Source of the DNA: Fibrobacter sp.
Lineage (GTDB): Bacteria > Fibrobacterota > Fibrobacteria > Fibrobacterales > Fibrobacteraceae
Assembly (NCBI GenBank): GCA_024398965.1
Contig: JAKSIF010000004.1
Coordinates: forward strand, 62,001-126,000
Length of the DNA stretch: 64,000 nt
Direction of reading: 5' to 3'
The notes beneath the pieces were generated by a model. That model searched no databases. It was not told the origin of the DNA and was given only the letters and a program-made list of their open reading frames with translations. Both the position numbers and the translations under genes were made by a program. Below, piece by piece: positions 31,636 through 39,716 of the stretch (position 1 is its first letter; each line of letters begins with the position of its first letter).

Positions 31636-32526
31636 TTAGCGAAGGCTGTCAGCAAGACGTTCCAGAGCGTCAACGCATTCGCTTGCGAACGCCTCAGGCT
31701 TGCCGCTACGCTGGTAGGCAAAGTTCAAACCGCTGGAGCTGTTCAACACGTGGAACTTGCGCTTGCCACCACCGTTCTTGATGGCGTTAAGCACAGTCTT
31801 TGCATCGCCGCCCTGACCACCGGGCACGCCGGGAATAGACACGCCAGGAATCAAGAAGGGAATTTCGTGCTGATGGGCAACAGTGTAGGCAGTAATCTTT
31901 TCCAATTCCTCGGGGTGCGTTGCACCAACCACTGCACCGAAGAAACCCATGTTTCCGTCCCATTCCATGATCTTGTCGGCCACATGGTAGAAGGCTTCGT
32001 TCACATCACGAGGATCGTCGCTACCAATGACAGGCATGTCCTGGAAGTCGTGAGCGCCCTTGTTGGAAGTGCGGAGCAGAACGTAGGCACCGTTCTCAGT
32101 TCCTTCGCGAACAAAGGGATTCACGGAATCGGAACCCATCCAAGGAGAAACGGTTACGGCATCAGCCTTGTACACGTCGAAGGCTGCAGTTGCATAGGCA
32201 GCACTGGACTTGCCGATATCGCCGCGCTTGGCATCAAGAATCACCGGAATGCCGGCACTCTTGTAATCTTCAATCAGCTGCTGCAGGGTAAGCATTGCCT
32301 GAACGCTTACGCATTCGTAGTAGGCGCTATTGGGCTTGACTACGGCAGGCTGCACGTTGCGCTTGAGGCAGCATTCCAGAATTTCGGAATAGAAAGCCTT
32401 GATCTTGTCTTCTGCAGAACCTGCGGAAACGCAAGGGTCTATGAGCTTCAGGACAGGGTCCATACCCATGCAGACCGGATTGCCGCACTTTTCAACACGC
32501 TGTTCTAGACGATCATGAAAGTTCAT
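31636..32526 (-). CDS. pyrF: Orotidine-5'-phosphate decarboxylase
   Basis: 296 residues, the longer type-2 PyrF form. It catalyses the last step of UMP synthesis. Evidence: FHDRLEQRVEKCGNPVCMGMDP at the N-terminus, AVVKPNSAYYE, the catalytic VILDAKRGDIGKSSAAYA (Lys-Asp charged network), DAVTVSPWMGSDSVNPFV and the phosphate loop LIPGVSIPGVPGGQGGDAK. All motifs are intact. It sits 13 bases after the methyltransferase stop and before an unknown membrane-anchored protein, an operon without other pyr genes. Confidence 0.95.
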   Translation of the reverse strand: MNFHDRLEQRVEKCGNPVCMGMDPVLKLIDPCVSAGSAEDKIKAFYSEILECCLKRNVQPAVVKPNSAYYECVSVQAMLTLQQLIEDYKSAGIPVILDAKRGDIGKSSAAYATAAFDVYKADAVTVSPWMGSDSVNPFVREGTENGAYVLLRTSNKGAHDFQDMPVIGSDDPRDVNEAFYHVADKIMEWDGNMGFFGAVVGATHPEELEKITAYTVAHQHEIPFLIPGVSIPGVPGGQGGDAKTVLNAIKNGGGKRKFHVLNSSSGLNFAYQRSGKPEAFASECVDALERLADSLR

Positions 32527-32539
32527 CTTAACCTCGACC

Positions 32540-33808
32540 TTACTTGAGTTCGTCCTGAATCAGGGCAGCTTCGTAGGAAAGAATACCGTGAGCCACGGAA
32601 ACGTTCAGGGATTCCAGATCGCTGCTCATGGGGATCTTCACAGTTTCGTCGGCAAGTTCAATGAAGTAGGGGTTGGTGCCGGCACCTTCGTTACCCACGA
32701 GGAAAGCCATCTTGCGGAGCTTGTGCTGGGGGATTTCACCAAGAGACTGCTTACCGTGAAGGTCAGTAGCGATGATAGTGTAGCCCTTGCTACGCAGGAA
32801 ATTGATCTGGTCAATGAGATCTACATCAAATTCAAAGGGAACACGGAGGAAGGTACCCGAGGAACCGCGGACAACCTTGGGGTTGAAGGGGCTGACGGTA
32901 CCACGACCGAGGATCATGCCACCAGACTTGAAACCGAGACTGGTACGGAAGAGAGTACCAAGGTTACCCGGATCCTGAACAGCGTCAACAAGAGTCAGGA
33001 TGCTACGGCTGGTATCGTATACCGGCTTGGTGCTTGCGATACGGGCAACAGCGATTACACCCTGAGTTGTAACGGTAGAGGACAGCTGCTTCATCTGGTC
33101 GTCGGTCAAGATATTGATCTTGATTTCGGCTTCGTTGATGGCATCGATGAGAGCTTCGTCGTTGAAGCTTTCCACCATATAAACGCCGCTCACCAATTCA
33201 CGGTGATGCTTGACAAGTTCTTCGACCACATGGACGCCTTCACCCAGGAAACGGCCTTCGCGTTCACGGCCCTTTTCGGTAGTGAGAGCAAGGAGCTTAC
33301 GGAACCAAGGGGGATTGGAAACGACATCTTCGCTTGCTTCCACCTGGGCAACGCGTGCTTCCAGTGCGGTTTCATCCAACACCTCTTCGACATTGCCTTC
33401 TTCCTTCTGCTCGGGGCGCTGACGATAGATAGGAGCGCCTGCCTGAGCAAAGTCACGACGGGGGCGACGGTCATCGCGGCCGCGGCCACCGAAGCCACGG
33501 CGTTCTTCACGGTTACGATCTCCGAAGGGACGATCGCCAAAACGGCGGGGACGACGTTCACGATCAAAGGGGCGGTCACCATCACGACGGTCATCGCGGT
33601 CGCGGAAAGGACGGTCGCCATCGCGACGAGGACGGTCATCGAACCTGCGGTCATCACGGCCACGGAAAGAGGGACGGTCGCCAAAGGATCTGCGGTCGCC
33701 GCGACCTTCGTCGCTACGAGGGTTACGGCGGTCAGTAGCTTCGCTTACACCGAACTTGCGGTTCAGGGTAGACTTTACGGTACGCTTTTCGTTATTTTCT
33801 TCGCTCAT
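32540..33808 (-). CDS. SpoU/TrmH-family RNA 2'-O-methyltransferase with Arg/Asp-rich tail
   Basis: 422 residues. The C-terminal 270 residues are a SPOUT methyltransferase: a substrate-binding part (FRKLLALTTEKGREREGRFLGEGVHVVEEL), then motif 1 LTLVDAVQDPGNLGTLFRTSLGF, motif 2 FLVGNEGAGTNPYFIELAD and motif 3 VKIPMSSDLESLNVSVAHGILSYE. It likely methylates a 2'-OH in 23S rRNA or tRNA. Residues about 22-130 are a low-complexity tail of repeated RDDRR, DRPF, RRDGDRP and GRGRDDRR, resembling RGG/RD RNA-binding tails, absent from typical RlmB/TrmH. This tail may increase RNA affinity. In the operon after dxs with a 16-bp gap. Confidence 0.9.
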   Translation of the reverse strand: MSEENNEKRTVKSTLNRKFGVSEATDRRNPRSDEGRGDRRSFGDRPSFRGRDDRRFDDRPRRDGDRPFRDRDDRRDGDRPFDRERRPRRFGDRPFGDRNREERRGFGGRGRDDRRPRRDFAQAGAPIYRQRPEQKEEGNVEEVLDETALEARVAQVEASEDVVSNPPWFRKLLALTTEKGREREGRFLGEGVHVVEELVKHHRELVSGVYMVESFNDEALIDAINEAEIKINILTDDQMKQLSSTVTTQGVIAVARIASTKPVYDTSRSILTLVDAVQDPGNLGTLFRTSLGFKSGGMILGRGTVSPFNPKVVRGSSGTFLRVPFEFDVDLIDQINFLRSKGYTIIATDLHGKQSLGEIPQHKLRKMAFLVGNEGAGTNPYFIELADETVKIPMSSDLESLNVSVAHGILSYEAALIQDELK

Positions 33809-33824
33809 AATTTTTCCATTTTAC

Positions 33825-35699
33825 CTAGGACTTTAGCTTGTCCATAATTTGTTTGGCGACGGATTCCCCGTCAATTTTCAAAAGTTTATACAAGGCGGAA
33901 ATTTCACCCTGTTCCACAAAGTTATCCGGAAGGCCAAAGCGCAACAAGCGCTTGTCTGTAAGGCACATGTCCATAAGAAGTTCACCGATGGCGGAACCAT
34001 AGCCGCCCACCAGGGTGTTATCTTCCAAGGTAACGATTACCTTGTGGCTTTCAAGAAGGCTTCGGTAGCATTCCTGGTCCAGCGGCTTGATAATACGGGC
34101 ATCCACCAAGGTGGGGTTGTATCCGTTCTCGCGCAGGACCTTTGCGGTCTTCTTCAATTCATTAGTCATGAAGCCAGCGCCCAGCAGCAAGATGTCCTTA
34201 CCCTGTTCAAGAACCTTGGGCAATTTGCTGTCAAAGTTCTCTGCAGGCGGGAGCAGTTCTTCTGCCAGAGCTGTACCGCGGGGATAGCGGATGGCAACAG
34301 GCCCATTCATGTCGATGGATGCCTGGATCATATCCCTAAGTTCATTTTCGTTGGACGGAGCCAAGATGGTAAGACCAGGCACAGTCCTCAGGAAAGACAA
34401 GTCAAAAGAGCCGTGATGAGTAGGACCGTCGGCACCAACAAGGCCGGCGCGGTCAAGAACCAGAACTACGTGCAAATTCTGCAGCGCGATATCATGGATA
34501 ATCTGGTCGTAGGCTCTCTGCATAAATGAAGAGTAGATGGCCACCACGGGAACAACACCGTCGCAAGCCAAACCTGCAGCAAAGGTCACCGCATGTTCTT
34601 CGGCAATACCCACGTCGATAACACGGTCCGGCAGTTCCTTGGCCACAATGTCAAGACCGCAGCCCGTGGGCATGGCGGCAGTAATACCGATAATACGGTT
34701 GTCCTTCTTGGCAAGCTCCAGCAAGGTCTTTCCAAAGACGCTGGTGAGCGACGGATTCTTTCCGCCAGGTACCAGCGGGAGACCGCTTTCCGGATCGAAG
34801 GGGTTGCAACCGTGGAACTTGGTGGGGTTCTTGACTGCAGCATCAAGACCGCGGCCCTTCTCAGTAAGGACGTGCACAAGGCACGGGCCCGGCTGATTCT
34901 TGACACGTTCAAGAATCATCACCAGTTCATGAATGTCGTGACCATCAATTGGTCCAAAGTAACGGATGCCCAGGTCCTCGAAGAACTGACCGGGTTTCAC
35001 AGCAGTCTTTGCAGCGCCTTCCACCTGCAGGAACAGGTCGCGGAAACGACTACCAAGAACGCCAGGCAGACGCTTCATCAGGCGGTCCAGGTCGGAACGC
35101 ATCTTGTTGTAGACCGGATCGGAAATAACGCGGTTCAGGTACTTGCTGAAACCACCCACGTTAGGAGCGATACTCATCTTGTTATCGTTCAAGATGATGG
35201 TCATGTTCTGCTTGGAAATGCCAGCATTGTTGATGGCTTCGTAAGCCATACCGCCAGTCATGGAGCCGTCACCAATAACGGCAACAACACTGTTGTGACG
35301 GTTAAAGTGGTTACGGGCAACAGCAAAGCCAAGGGCCGCAGAGATAGACGTCGTGGCATGGCCTGCACCAAAGCAGTCATACTCACTTTCATGACGCTTA
35401 AGGAACCCAGAAATGCCATTCTGCTGGCGAAGAGTTTCAAAGCGGTCGAAGCGGCCAGTCAAAAGCTTGTGCACATAGGCCTGGTGGCCAACGTCCCACA
35501 CGATCTTGTCGTCGGGCGTATTGTACACATAGTGCAAGGCAAGGGTCAGCTCAACCACACCCAGACTGGACGCAAGGTGACCGCCATGCTTAGAAACCTG
35601 GCCAATAATCGTCTCGCGAATCTGAGTTGCGAGAGCGCTCAGTTCCTCGACAGAACAATGCTTAATGTCCAGGGGGGACTTGATGTCTTTTAAATCCAT
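33825..35699 (-). CDS. dxs: 1-deoxy-D-xylulose-5-phosphate synthase
   Basis: 624 residues, the normal length. A thiamine-diphosphate enzyme condensing pyruvate and glyceraldehyde 3-phosphate, first step of the MEP isoprenoid pathway. Evidence: TIGQVSKHGGHLASSLGVVELTLALH, DVGHQAYVHKLLTGR, the ThDP/Mg site VIGDGSMTGGMAYEAINNAG, DGHDIHELV, the catalytic-Glu region VGIAEEHAVTFAAGLA and transketolase C-domain ILLLGAGFM. It overlaps the ispA stop by one base (TAATG), so the two isoprenoid genes are translationally coupled. Confidence 0.97.
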   Translation of the reverse strand: MDLKDIKSPLDIKHCSVEELSALATQIRETIIGQVSKHGGHLASSLGVVELTLALHYVYNTPDDKIVWDVGHQAYVHKLLTGRFDRFETLRQQNGISGFLKRHESEYDCFGAGHATTSISAALGFAVARNHFNRHNSVVAVIGDGSMTGGMAYEAINNAGISKQNMTIILNDNKMSIAPNVGGFSKYLNRVISDPVYNKMRSDLDRLMKRLPGVLGSRFRDLFLQVEGAAKTAVKPGQFFEDLGIRYFGPIDGHDIHELVMILERVKNQPGPCLVHVLTEKGRGLDAAVKNPTKFHGCNPFDPESGLPLVPGGKNPSLTSVFGKTLLELAKKDNRIIGITAAMPTGCGLDIVAKELPDRVIDVGIAEEHAVTFAAGLACDGVVPVVAIYSSFMQRAYDQIIHDIALQNLHVVLVLDRAGLVGADGPTHHGSFDLSFLRTVPGLTILAPSNENELRDMIQASIDMNGPVAIRYPRGTALAEELLPPAENFDSKLPKVLEQGKDILLLGAGFMTNELKKTAKVLRENGYNPTLVDARIIKPLDQECYRSLLESHKVIVTLEDNTLVGGYGSAIGELLMDMCLTDKRLLRFGLPDNFVEQGEISALYKLLKIDGESVAKQIMDKLKS

Positions 35700-36586
35700 T
35701 ACTTAACCCTAGTAATGATGAATGCAGCAATGGAACGAAGAATGGTTGTATCCCGCTTCAGGCTGTCCAGAGCACGGATGGATTCTTCGTAGAGTTCGTG
35801 AGCTCTTTCGCGGGACTTTTCCAGACCCACCAGGGCAGGATAAGTGGCCTTGCCCTTTTCCACATCGGATCCAACATCCTTGCCCAGTTCCTCGGTAGTA
35901 GAAACGATATCCAGGATATCGTCCACAATCTGGAAGGCAAGACCGATGGAACGGCCGTAGTCGCGAATAATCTTGATTTCTTCCTCGGAAGCATTTGCCA
36001 AGCGAGCACCAACTTCCAAGGAGGCTTCGATAAGGGCTGCCGTCTTGTGGTAGTGGATGTAGTCTACCAGTTCCAAGTCCACCTGCTTACCTTCGCTTTC
36101 GATGTCGATCATTTCGCCACCGATCATGCCGTAGGTACCAAGCAAGTGTGCAAGAATTTCAATAGCCTTGGCATTGCCGGTCTTGCCCATCATTTCGAAG
36201 GCGTGGATGCAAAGGGCATCGCCAGCCATCACAGCGGTAGCTTCACCGAACTGCTTGTGGGAAGTAGGCTTTCCACGGCGGAAATCGTCGTCGTCAATGC
36301 AGGGCAGGTCATCGTGAATCAGGGAGAAGGTGTGGAGCATTTCCAACGCACTCATAGCGTAGTCCACAGAGTTACCCTTGCCTTCGAACATATCAAAGGC
36401 GGCACGAACAAGAGCCGGACGCAGGCGCTTGCCGCCAGCGAACATGGAATAGCGCATGGCCTCATGGAGGCGGCAGGGGCGATCCGTTACCGGGGGCAAA
36501 AGTTCATCAAACTTGGCTTCCGCTTCCTTGGAGATGCGGGACAAATAATCGAGAGCTACAGCAGCTTCTTTTTCAAGATTTTCCAT
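35699..36586 (-). CDS. ispA: Polyprenyl (farnesyl/geranylgeranyl) diphosphate synthase
   Basis: 295 residues from ATG 36586. It makes linear isoprenyl diphosphates from IPP and DMAPP. Evidence: KRLRPALVRAAFDMF, first Asp-rich motif HDDLPCIDDDDFRRGKPTSH (DDx4D, IspA type), KTAALIEASLEVGARLA and the second motif FQIVDDILDIV. Product length is not certain from sequence; farnesyl or geranylgeranyl diphosphate is likely. An in-frame upstream start at 36655 would add 23 residues across a terminator and is rejected. TATCTT lies six bases before ATG with no Shine-Dalgarno. First gene of the operon with dxs. Confidence 0.93.
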   Translation of the reverse strand: MENLEKEAAVALDYLSRISKEAEAKFDELLPPVTDRPCRLHEAMRYSMFAGGKRLRPALVRAAFDMFEGKGNSVDYAMSALEMLHTFSLIHDDLPCIDDDDFRRGKPTSHKQFGEATAVMAGDALCIHAFEMMGKTGNAKAIEILAHLLGTYGMIGGEMIDIESEGKQVDLELVDYIHYHKTAALIEASLEVGARLANASEEEIKIIRDYGRSIGLAFQIVDDILDIVSTTEELGKDVGSDVEKGKATYPALVGLEKSRERAHELYEESIRALDSLKRDTTILRSIAAFIITRVK

Positions 36587-36592
36587 ACCCCA

Positions 36593-36598
36593 AAGATA
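36593..36598 (-). promoter_or_regulatory. -10-like hexamer six bases before the ispA ATG
   Basis: TATCTT on the minus strand (TATCTTTGGGGT-ATG), leaderless geometry. Confidence 0.45.
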
Positions 36599-36601
36599 CT
36601 T

Positions 36602-36629
36602 AAAAAGGGGCCCGCACGTGGGTCCCTTT
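36602..36629 (-). terminator. Terminator of pair C lipoprotein
   Basis: Plus-strand AAAGGGGCCC and GGGTCCCTTT pair around GCACGT; on the minus strand one A-C mismatch occurs and TTTTTAAG follows. It ends the lipoprotein transcript just before the ispA promoter. Confidence 0.7.
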
Positions 36630-36674
36630 CCGCATATTAGCCCCCAATAGGGCATTCAAATCTATGTTTCAAAA

Positions 36675-38423
36675 CTAGTACAGCACGCCGTAAATCTTTA
36701 CATCGTCTATGAAGATTTCGTTTCCACCACTGGGGAAGAAATGCAGCTGTTTCACATGGTCCTTGACACTGTTCCAGGCCTTGGCGCAAGACCATATTTC
36801 ATCGGCGTTGATGCAAAGTTCAGAAGGCTTGACTACATACTTCTTCCAGTCACCAGTCAGTTCGATCCAGTCCGATGCAGCCTTATCCTTCTTGGTGTAG
36901 GATTCCCAGTTTTCCAGAGAAACCTTGACCTTGCCGTAAGACTTGCTGGAACCAACCTTAACTCCCTTGGCGTAGAACTCAATGGAATCCACAGCGGAGA
37001 AATTCCTGACCTTGTCCATGCCGGTACCCACAAGCACCCAGGCGTAAGGGTCCATTCCTATTTCGTAGCGGGTATAGAAGACATTGGAGCCACGATCTTC
37101 ATCCATCTGCAGATGGTCTGCCAGCAGGTGGGTTCCATCCACCTTGCCGTTCGCAAACTTGAAAGTAGAGCCTTTGTACAGGGTATCCACGCTCATGTAC
37201 CAGTTCGGATCATCTTCCTCGAAGTCATACAGGAACTTCACCGGGTTCAAGCCCACAAAACCTTCCTTGGGAGCCTTGATAGACCACTCCACAAAGGGAA
37301 CGCTATCCTGCTCGTGTACAAAGTAAATCGTCAGGGAATCGCCTGCAGGAAGTGCGGGCAAAACATAGGCGCCAATCTCGTTTGTCTTTACCAGAACATC
37401 CAATCCGTAAACGCCAACCCATGCAAACTCTTCACCACTATCAAGAGTAACCTGGCTTGAAATCGCAGAGGACTCAGCCAATTTCAAGGTATCTATTTTA
37501 GACAAACTAATGGCATCATAGACCTTGGAGAAGGAACTTACGCCAAGAGTTGCAGTCAAGCGGTATTCCCCAGAATCGGGAAGGGTCATAGCGACCTTTC
37601 CATCTAAACCTGCAACCAGGTCGGCCTTGACAAGGTCGTTCTGCAAGGTGAAGGCTTCCACCATGTGGTCCTTAAGCCTGATGGATACGGATGCATTTGC
37701 CGCAGGGGTTCCATCTTCTTGCAGGATGATAATCTTCTTCAGTGTATCCACAGGAGCTTCCAGGGAGTCCGCAGGATCTTCCTTGGTGGAGTCGACCGGG
37801 GCCACCACCGGCTCCTTATAGCTTTCGTAGGCAAACTCGGTGGGAGTAAAGTAGACCTGTTCCTTGGACAGAACCTTCTCGTAGTCTTCACTGACAAAGT
37901 ACAGCTGCAGGGAATCGTTTGCCGGCAAGGCAGGAAGAACGAACACGCCATTAGCGTCAGAAGGCACCAGGATGTCTGTGCCGAGCACACCCACCCAAAC
38001 AATGCCGGAGCCATCGGGAATGTCGGTCTCGCCCTTCATGACTGCAGTTGCCACCAGGGGAACAGAGTCAAGGGCTGCATAGCTCTCTGCGGAAACCACC
38101 TTGGTAAAGGCAGCACCATTGTATACCACAGTCAAACGGAAATCGCCCTTCTCAGGGACATCAAGGTTAAAGCGACCCATGCTGTCGGTATAGGCGTCAG
38201 CCACCACGATGGAGTTTTCCGCCTGAGCGGAGGCAGCCATGTGATCCACTTTTCTCAAGGCCACGCGGGCATTGGGAGCAACCTCGCCATCGACGTGAGC
38301 AACGATACCGTTTGTGGTGATGCTACCAGGACCACCAGCAACCCCTTTCTCATCGGAACAAGCCAGCATACTCAAAGAGCCGGCTATTGCCAGGGGCAAA
38401 AGAAAATATGAAAGCTTTCTCAT
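36675..38423 (-). CDS. Surface lipoprotein paired with TIGR02147 regulator (pair C)
   Basis: 582 residues, the largest of the three paired lipoproteins. Signal peptide with lipobox SMLAC (Cys 22), then GGPGSITTNGIVAHV. The small beta-domain pair seen once in the paralogues is duplicated: block 1 about 35-205 and block 2 about 230-385, both with 'WVGVxGxDxLV', 'GxxVLPALPAxDSLxxYFV' and a KxDHM motif, separated by a Pro/Asp/Ser linker (VDSTKEDPADSLEAPVDTL). The C-terminal domain starts NPVKFLYDFEEDDPNWYMS and ends IFIDDVKIYGVLY, the CIA30/CBM11-like galactose-binding pattern with SVDSIEFYAKG. The ATG overlaps the regulator stop by four bases (ATGA). Confidence 0.83.
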   Translation of the reverse strand: MRKLSYFLLPLAIAGSLSMLACSDEKGVAGGPGSITTNGIVAHVDGEVAPNARVALRKVDHMAASAQAENSIVVADAYTDSMGRFNLDVPEKGDFRLTVVYNGAAFTKVVSAESYAALDSVPLVATAVMKGETDIPDGSGIVWVGVLGTDILVPSDANGVFVLPALPANDSLQLYFVSEDYEKVLSKEQVYFTPTEFAYESYKEPVVAPVDSTKEDPADSLEAPVDTLKKIIILQEDGTPAANASVSIRLKDHMVEAFTLQNDLVKADLVAGLDGKVAMTLPDSGEYRLTATLGVSSFSKVYDAISLSKIDTLKLAESSAISSQVTLDSGEEFAWVGVYGLDVLVKTNEIGAYVLPALPAGDSLTIYFVHEQDSVPFVEWSIKAPKEGFVGLNPVKFLYDFEEDDPNWYMSVDTLYKGSTFKFANGKVDGTHLLADHLQMDEDRGSNVFYTRYEIGMDPYAWVLVGTGMDKVRNFSAVDSIEFYAKGVKVGSSKSYGKVKVSLENWESYTKKDKAASDWIELTGDWKKYVVKPSELCINADEIWSCAKAWNSVKDHVKQLHFFPSGGNEIFIDDVKIYGVLY

Positions 38424-39256
38424 TTTTCCTTCTCCTGAAGGGGTTTAACAAATGCCAGGGGGAACAGCTGAATATTCAACTGGAAAATCGTGTTGTCTCC
38501 CGAACCTTCCTGAGATAAACGTAGTAAATCCGTGCGGAATTCGTTGATCTTTTCACGAATCAGCTGGATATCATCCATGTTAAACGTCATGGTGACGGTG
38601 CTGATATCGCGAAGATGGGGAGCATGGCGTTCCAGGGACTCGCCTGCAAGCGCGATGGTATCTTTCTGGAACTGACGGACAGCGGCAGAGCGCCAGTTTC
38701 CACCGGTGCTGACGAAAGTGTCGTTCACCTTCCAGAATCCCTCGCGGTCCGTAGAAATCATGTTCAAGTCGGCAAGGAGCTGAACGGCGGCCTTGGCCTC
38801 CTTGACGGTAATCTGCGGGGTACAGCACTCCGCAAGGCCCTCGTAGTCATCCTTGAAACGGCTAATGCCGATAATGGAACGGATGGCGTTGTAGTACCAA
38901 TGGCGATAGAATTCCAGTTCCTTCTTGGCCAGAAGCTTAAGGGAAACACCCTTCAAGGCCTGCATGCGTTCGTAATGCTGCAGGGCCTCATTGTCGGTCT
39001 TTGCACGACCGAAGAACACCATTTCAGTCCAGTAGGCAGTTTCCTTTTCGTCTAGCCCGAAAAACTCCGCCAGCGGCTTAATATAGCTGGTAGATAGATG
39101 AATCTTGCCCTGGGACATCCTCAGGAGGTTACCGGGGTCGGCACCAATCTTCATGGCCATGTAACGCCAGGAAATAATCGACTTACGCTGTTTAAAGTCA
39201 TCAAACGCGTCGCGCAACCACTCACGGTAATCGGTATATTCAAATATCTGCTTCAT
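38420..39256 (-). CDS. TIGR02147 family protein (DUF4423), putative DNA-binding regulator, pair C
   Basis: 278 residues, paralogous to 1841-2704 and 16674-17531. Family start FEYTDYREWLRDAFDDF, HTH-like YMAMKIGADPGNLLRMSQGK (about 31-50), a central ITVKEAKAAVQLLADLNMIS winged-helix-like unit, and the C-terminal RDISTVTMTFN...EFRTDLLRLS...NIQLFPL blocks. Role inferred as a regulator. TATCTT lies seven bases before ATG and no Shine-Dalgarno is visible, so this copy is probably leaderless, unlike pair A. Upstream is the diguanylate cyclase/small lipoprotein unit on the same strand. Confidence 0.85.
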   Translation of the reverse strand: MKQIFEYTDYREWLRDAFDDFKQRKSIISWRYMAMKIGADPGNLLRMSQGKIHLSTSYIKPLAEFFGLDEKETAYWTEMVFFGRAKTDNEALQHYERMQALKGVSLKLLAKKELEFYRHWYYNAIRSIIGISRFKDDYEGLAECCTPQITVKEAKAAVQLLADLNMISTDREGFWKVNDTFVSTGGNWRSAAVRQFQKDTIALAGESLERHAPHLRDISTVTMTFNMDDIQLIREKINEFRTDLLRLSQEGSGDNTIFQLNIQLFPLAFVKPLQEKEK

Positions 39257-39263
39257 AACCTAA

Positions 39264-39269
39264 AAGATA
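39264..39269 (-). promoter_or_regulatory. -10-like hexamer seven bases before pair C
   Basis: TATCTT on the minus strand (TATATCTTTTAGGTT-ATG). Leaderless geometry. Confidence 0.42.
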
Positions 39270-39302
39270 TATCAGCCCGCAATGTAAACAAAGCGTTGCA
39301 AA

Positions 39303-39698
39303 TCAATCTCCGTTGTTGAACTTTACAACAACATTAAGGTCCTTGTCACAGGTAGCAATCCATTTGCATTCCGGGGAGTTTTCCAAGGAGGAATCGTCGC
39401 AGAACCCTTTAAATTCAAGGATTTCGGGATTTTCGCCATTCGCCCCATAGAACACGTTGTAGCCCAAAAGTCCAGCCTTGGACTTGACTACAGGTTCTTC
39501 GCCCATAAGACGACCTGTGATGAAGATTACACAATTATCCTTGTTTTCCAGCTGGGACTCATCCTGCCCTGGTTCGGCAATCCAGCGAATCTGGATCGGC
39601 CTAAAGTCAGCCTCAGGGTCCTGCTTGGCGCAGCCGACAAGGCCGACCACAGGTCCTAGACAGAGTGCCAAAGAGGTAAGTATCCTGGAACAAGCCAT
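39303..39698 (-). CDS. Small lipoprotein
   Basis: 131 residues. Signal peptide with lipobox GLVGC (Cys 23). The mature part of about 108 residues has several Cys (DNCVIF, GFCDDSS, PECKW, ATCDKD) that could form two disulfides, and a beta-rich pattern (IQIRWIAEPG, CKWIATCDKDLNVVVKFNNGD). Not recognised. It starts 18 bases after the diguanylate cyclase stop, so the two are probably co-transcribed, and it is followed by pair C on the same strand without an obvious terminator. Confidence 0.72.
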   Translation of the reverse strand: MACSRILTSLALCLGPVVGLVGCAKQDPEADFRPIQIRWIAEPGQDESQLENKDNCVIFITGRLMGEEPVVKSKAGLLGYNVFYGANGENPEILEFKGFCDDSSLENSPECKWIATCDKDLNVVVKFNNGD

Positions 39699-39716
39699 GA
39701 CCTACCCAGGGAGACC

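Noticed and set aside
32588-33847. A 419-codon plus-strand open frame opposite the SpoU methyltransferase
   Set aside because: Its composition mirrors the repeats of the real gene and it shows no family signature.
36587-36655. N-terminal extension of the prenyl synthase from 36655
   Set aside because: It would cross the terminator of pair C and its residues do not resemble the family; ATG 36586 fits homologues.
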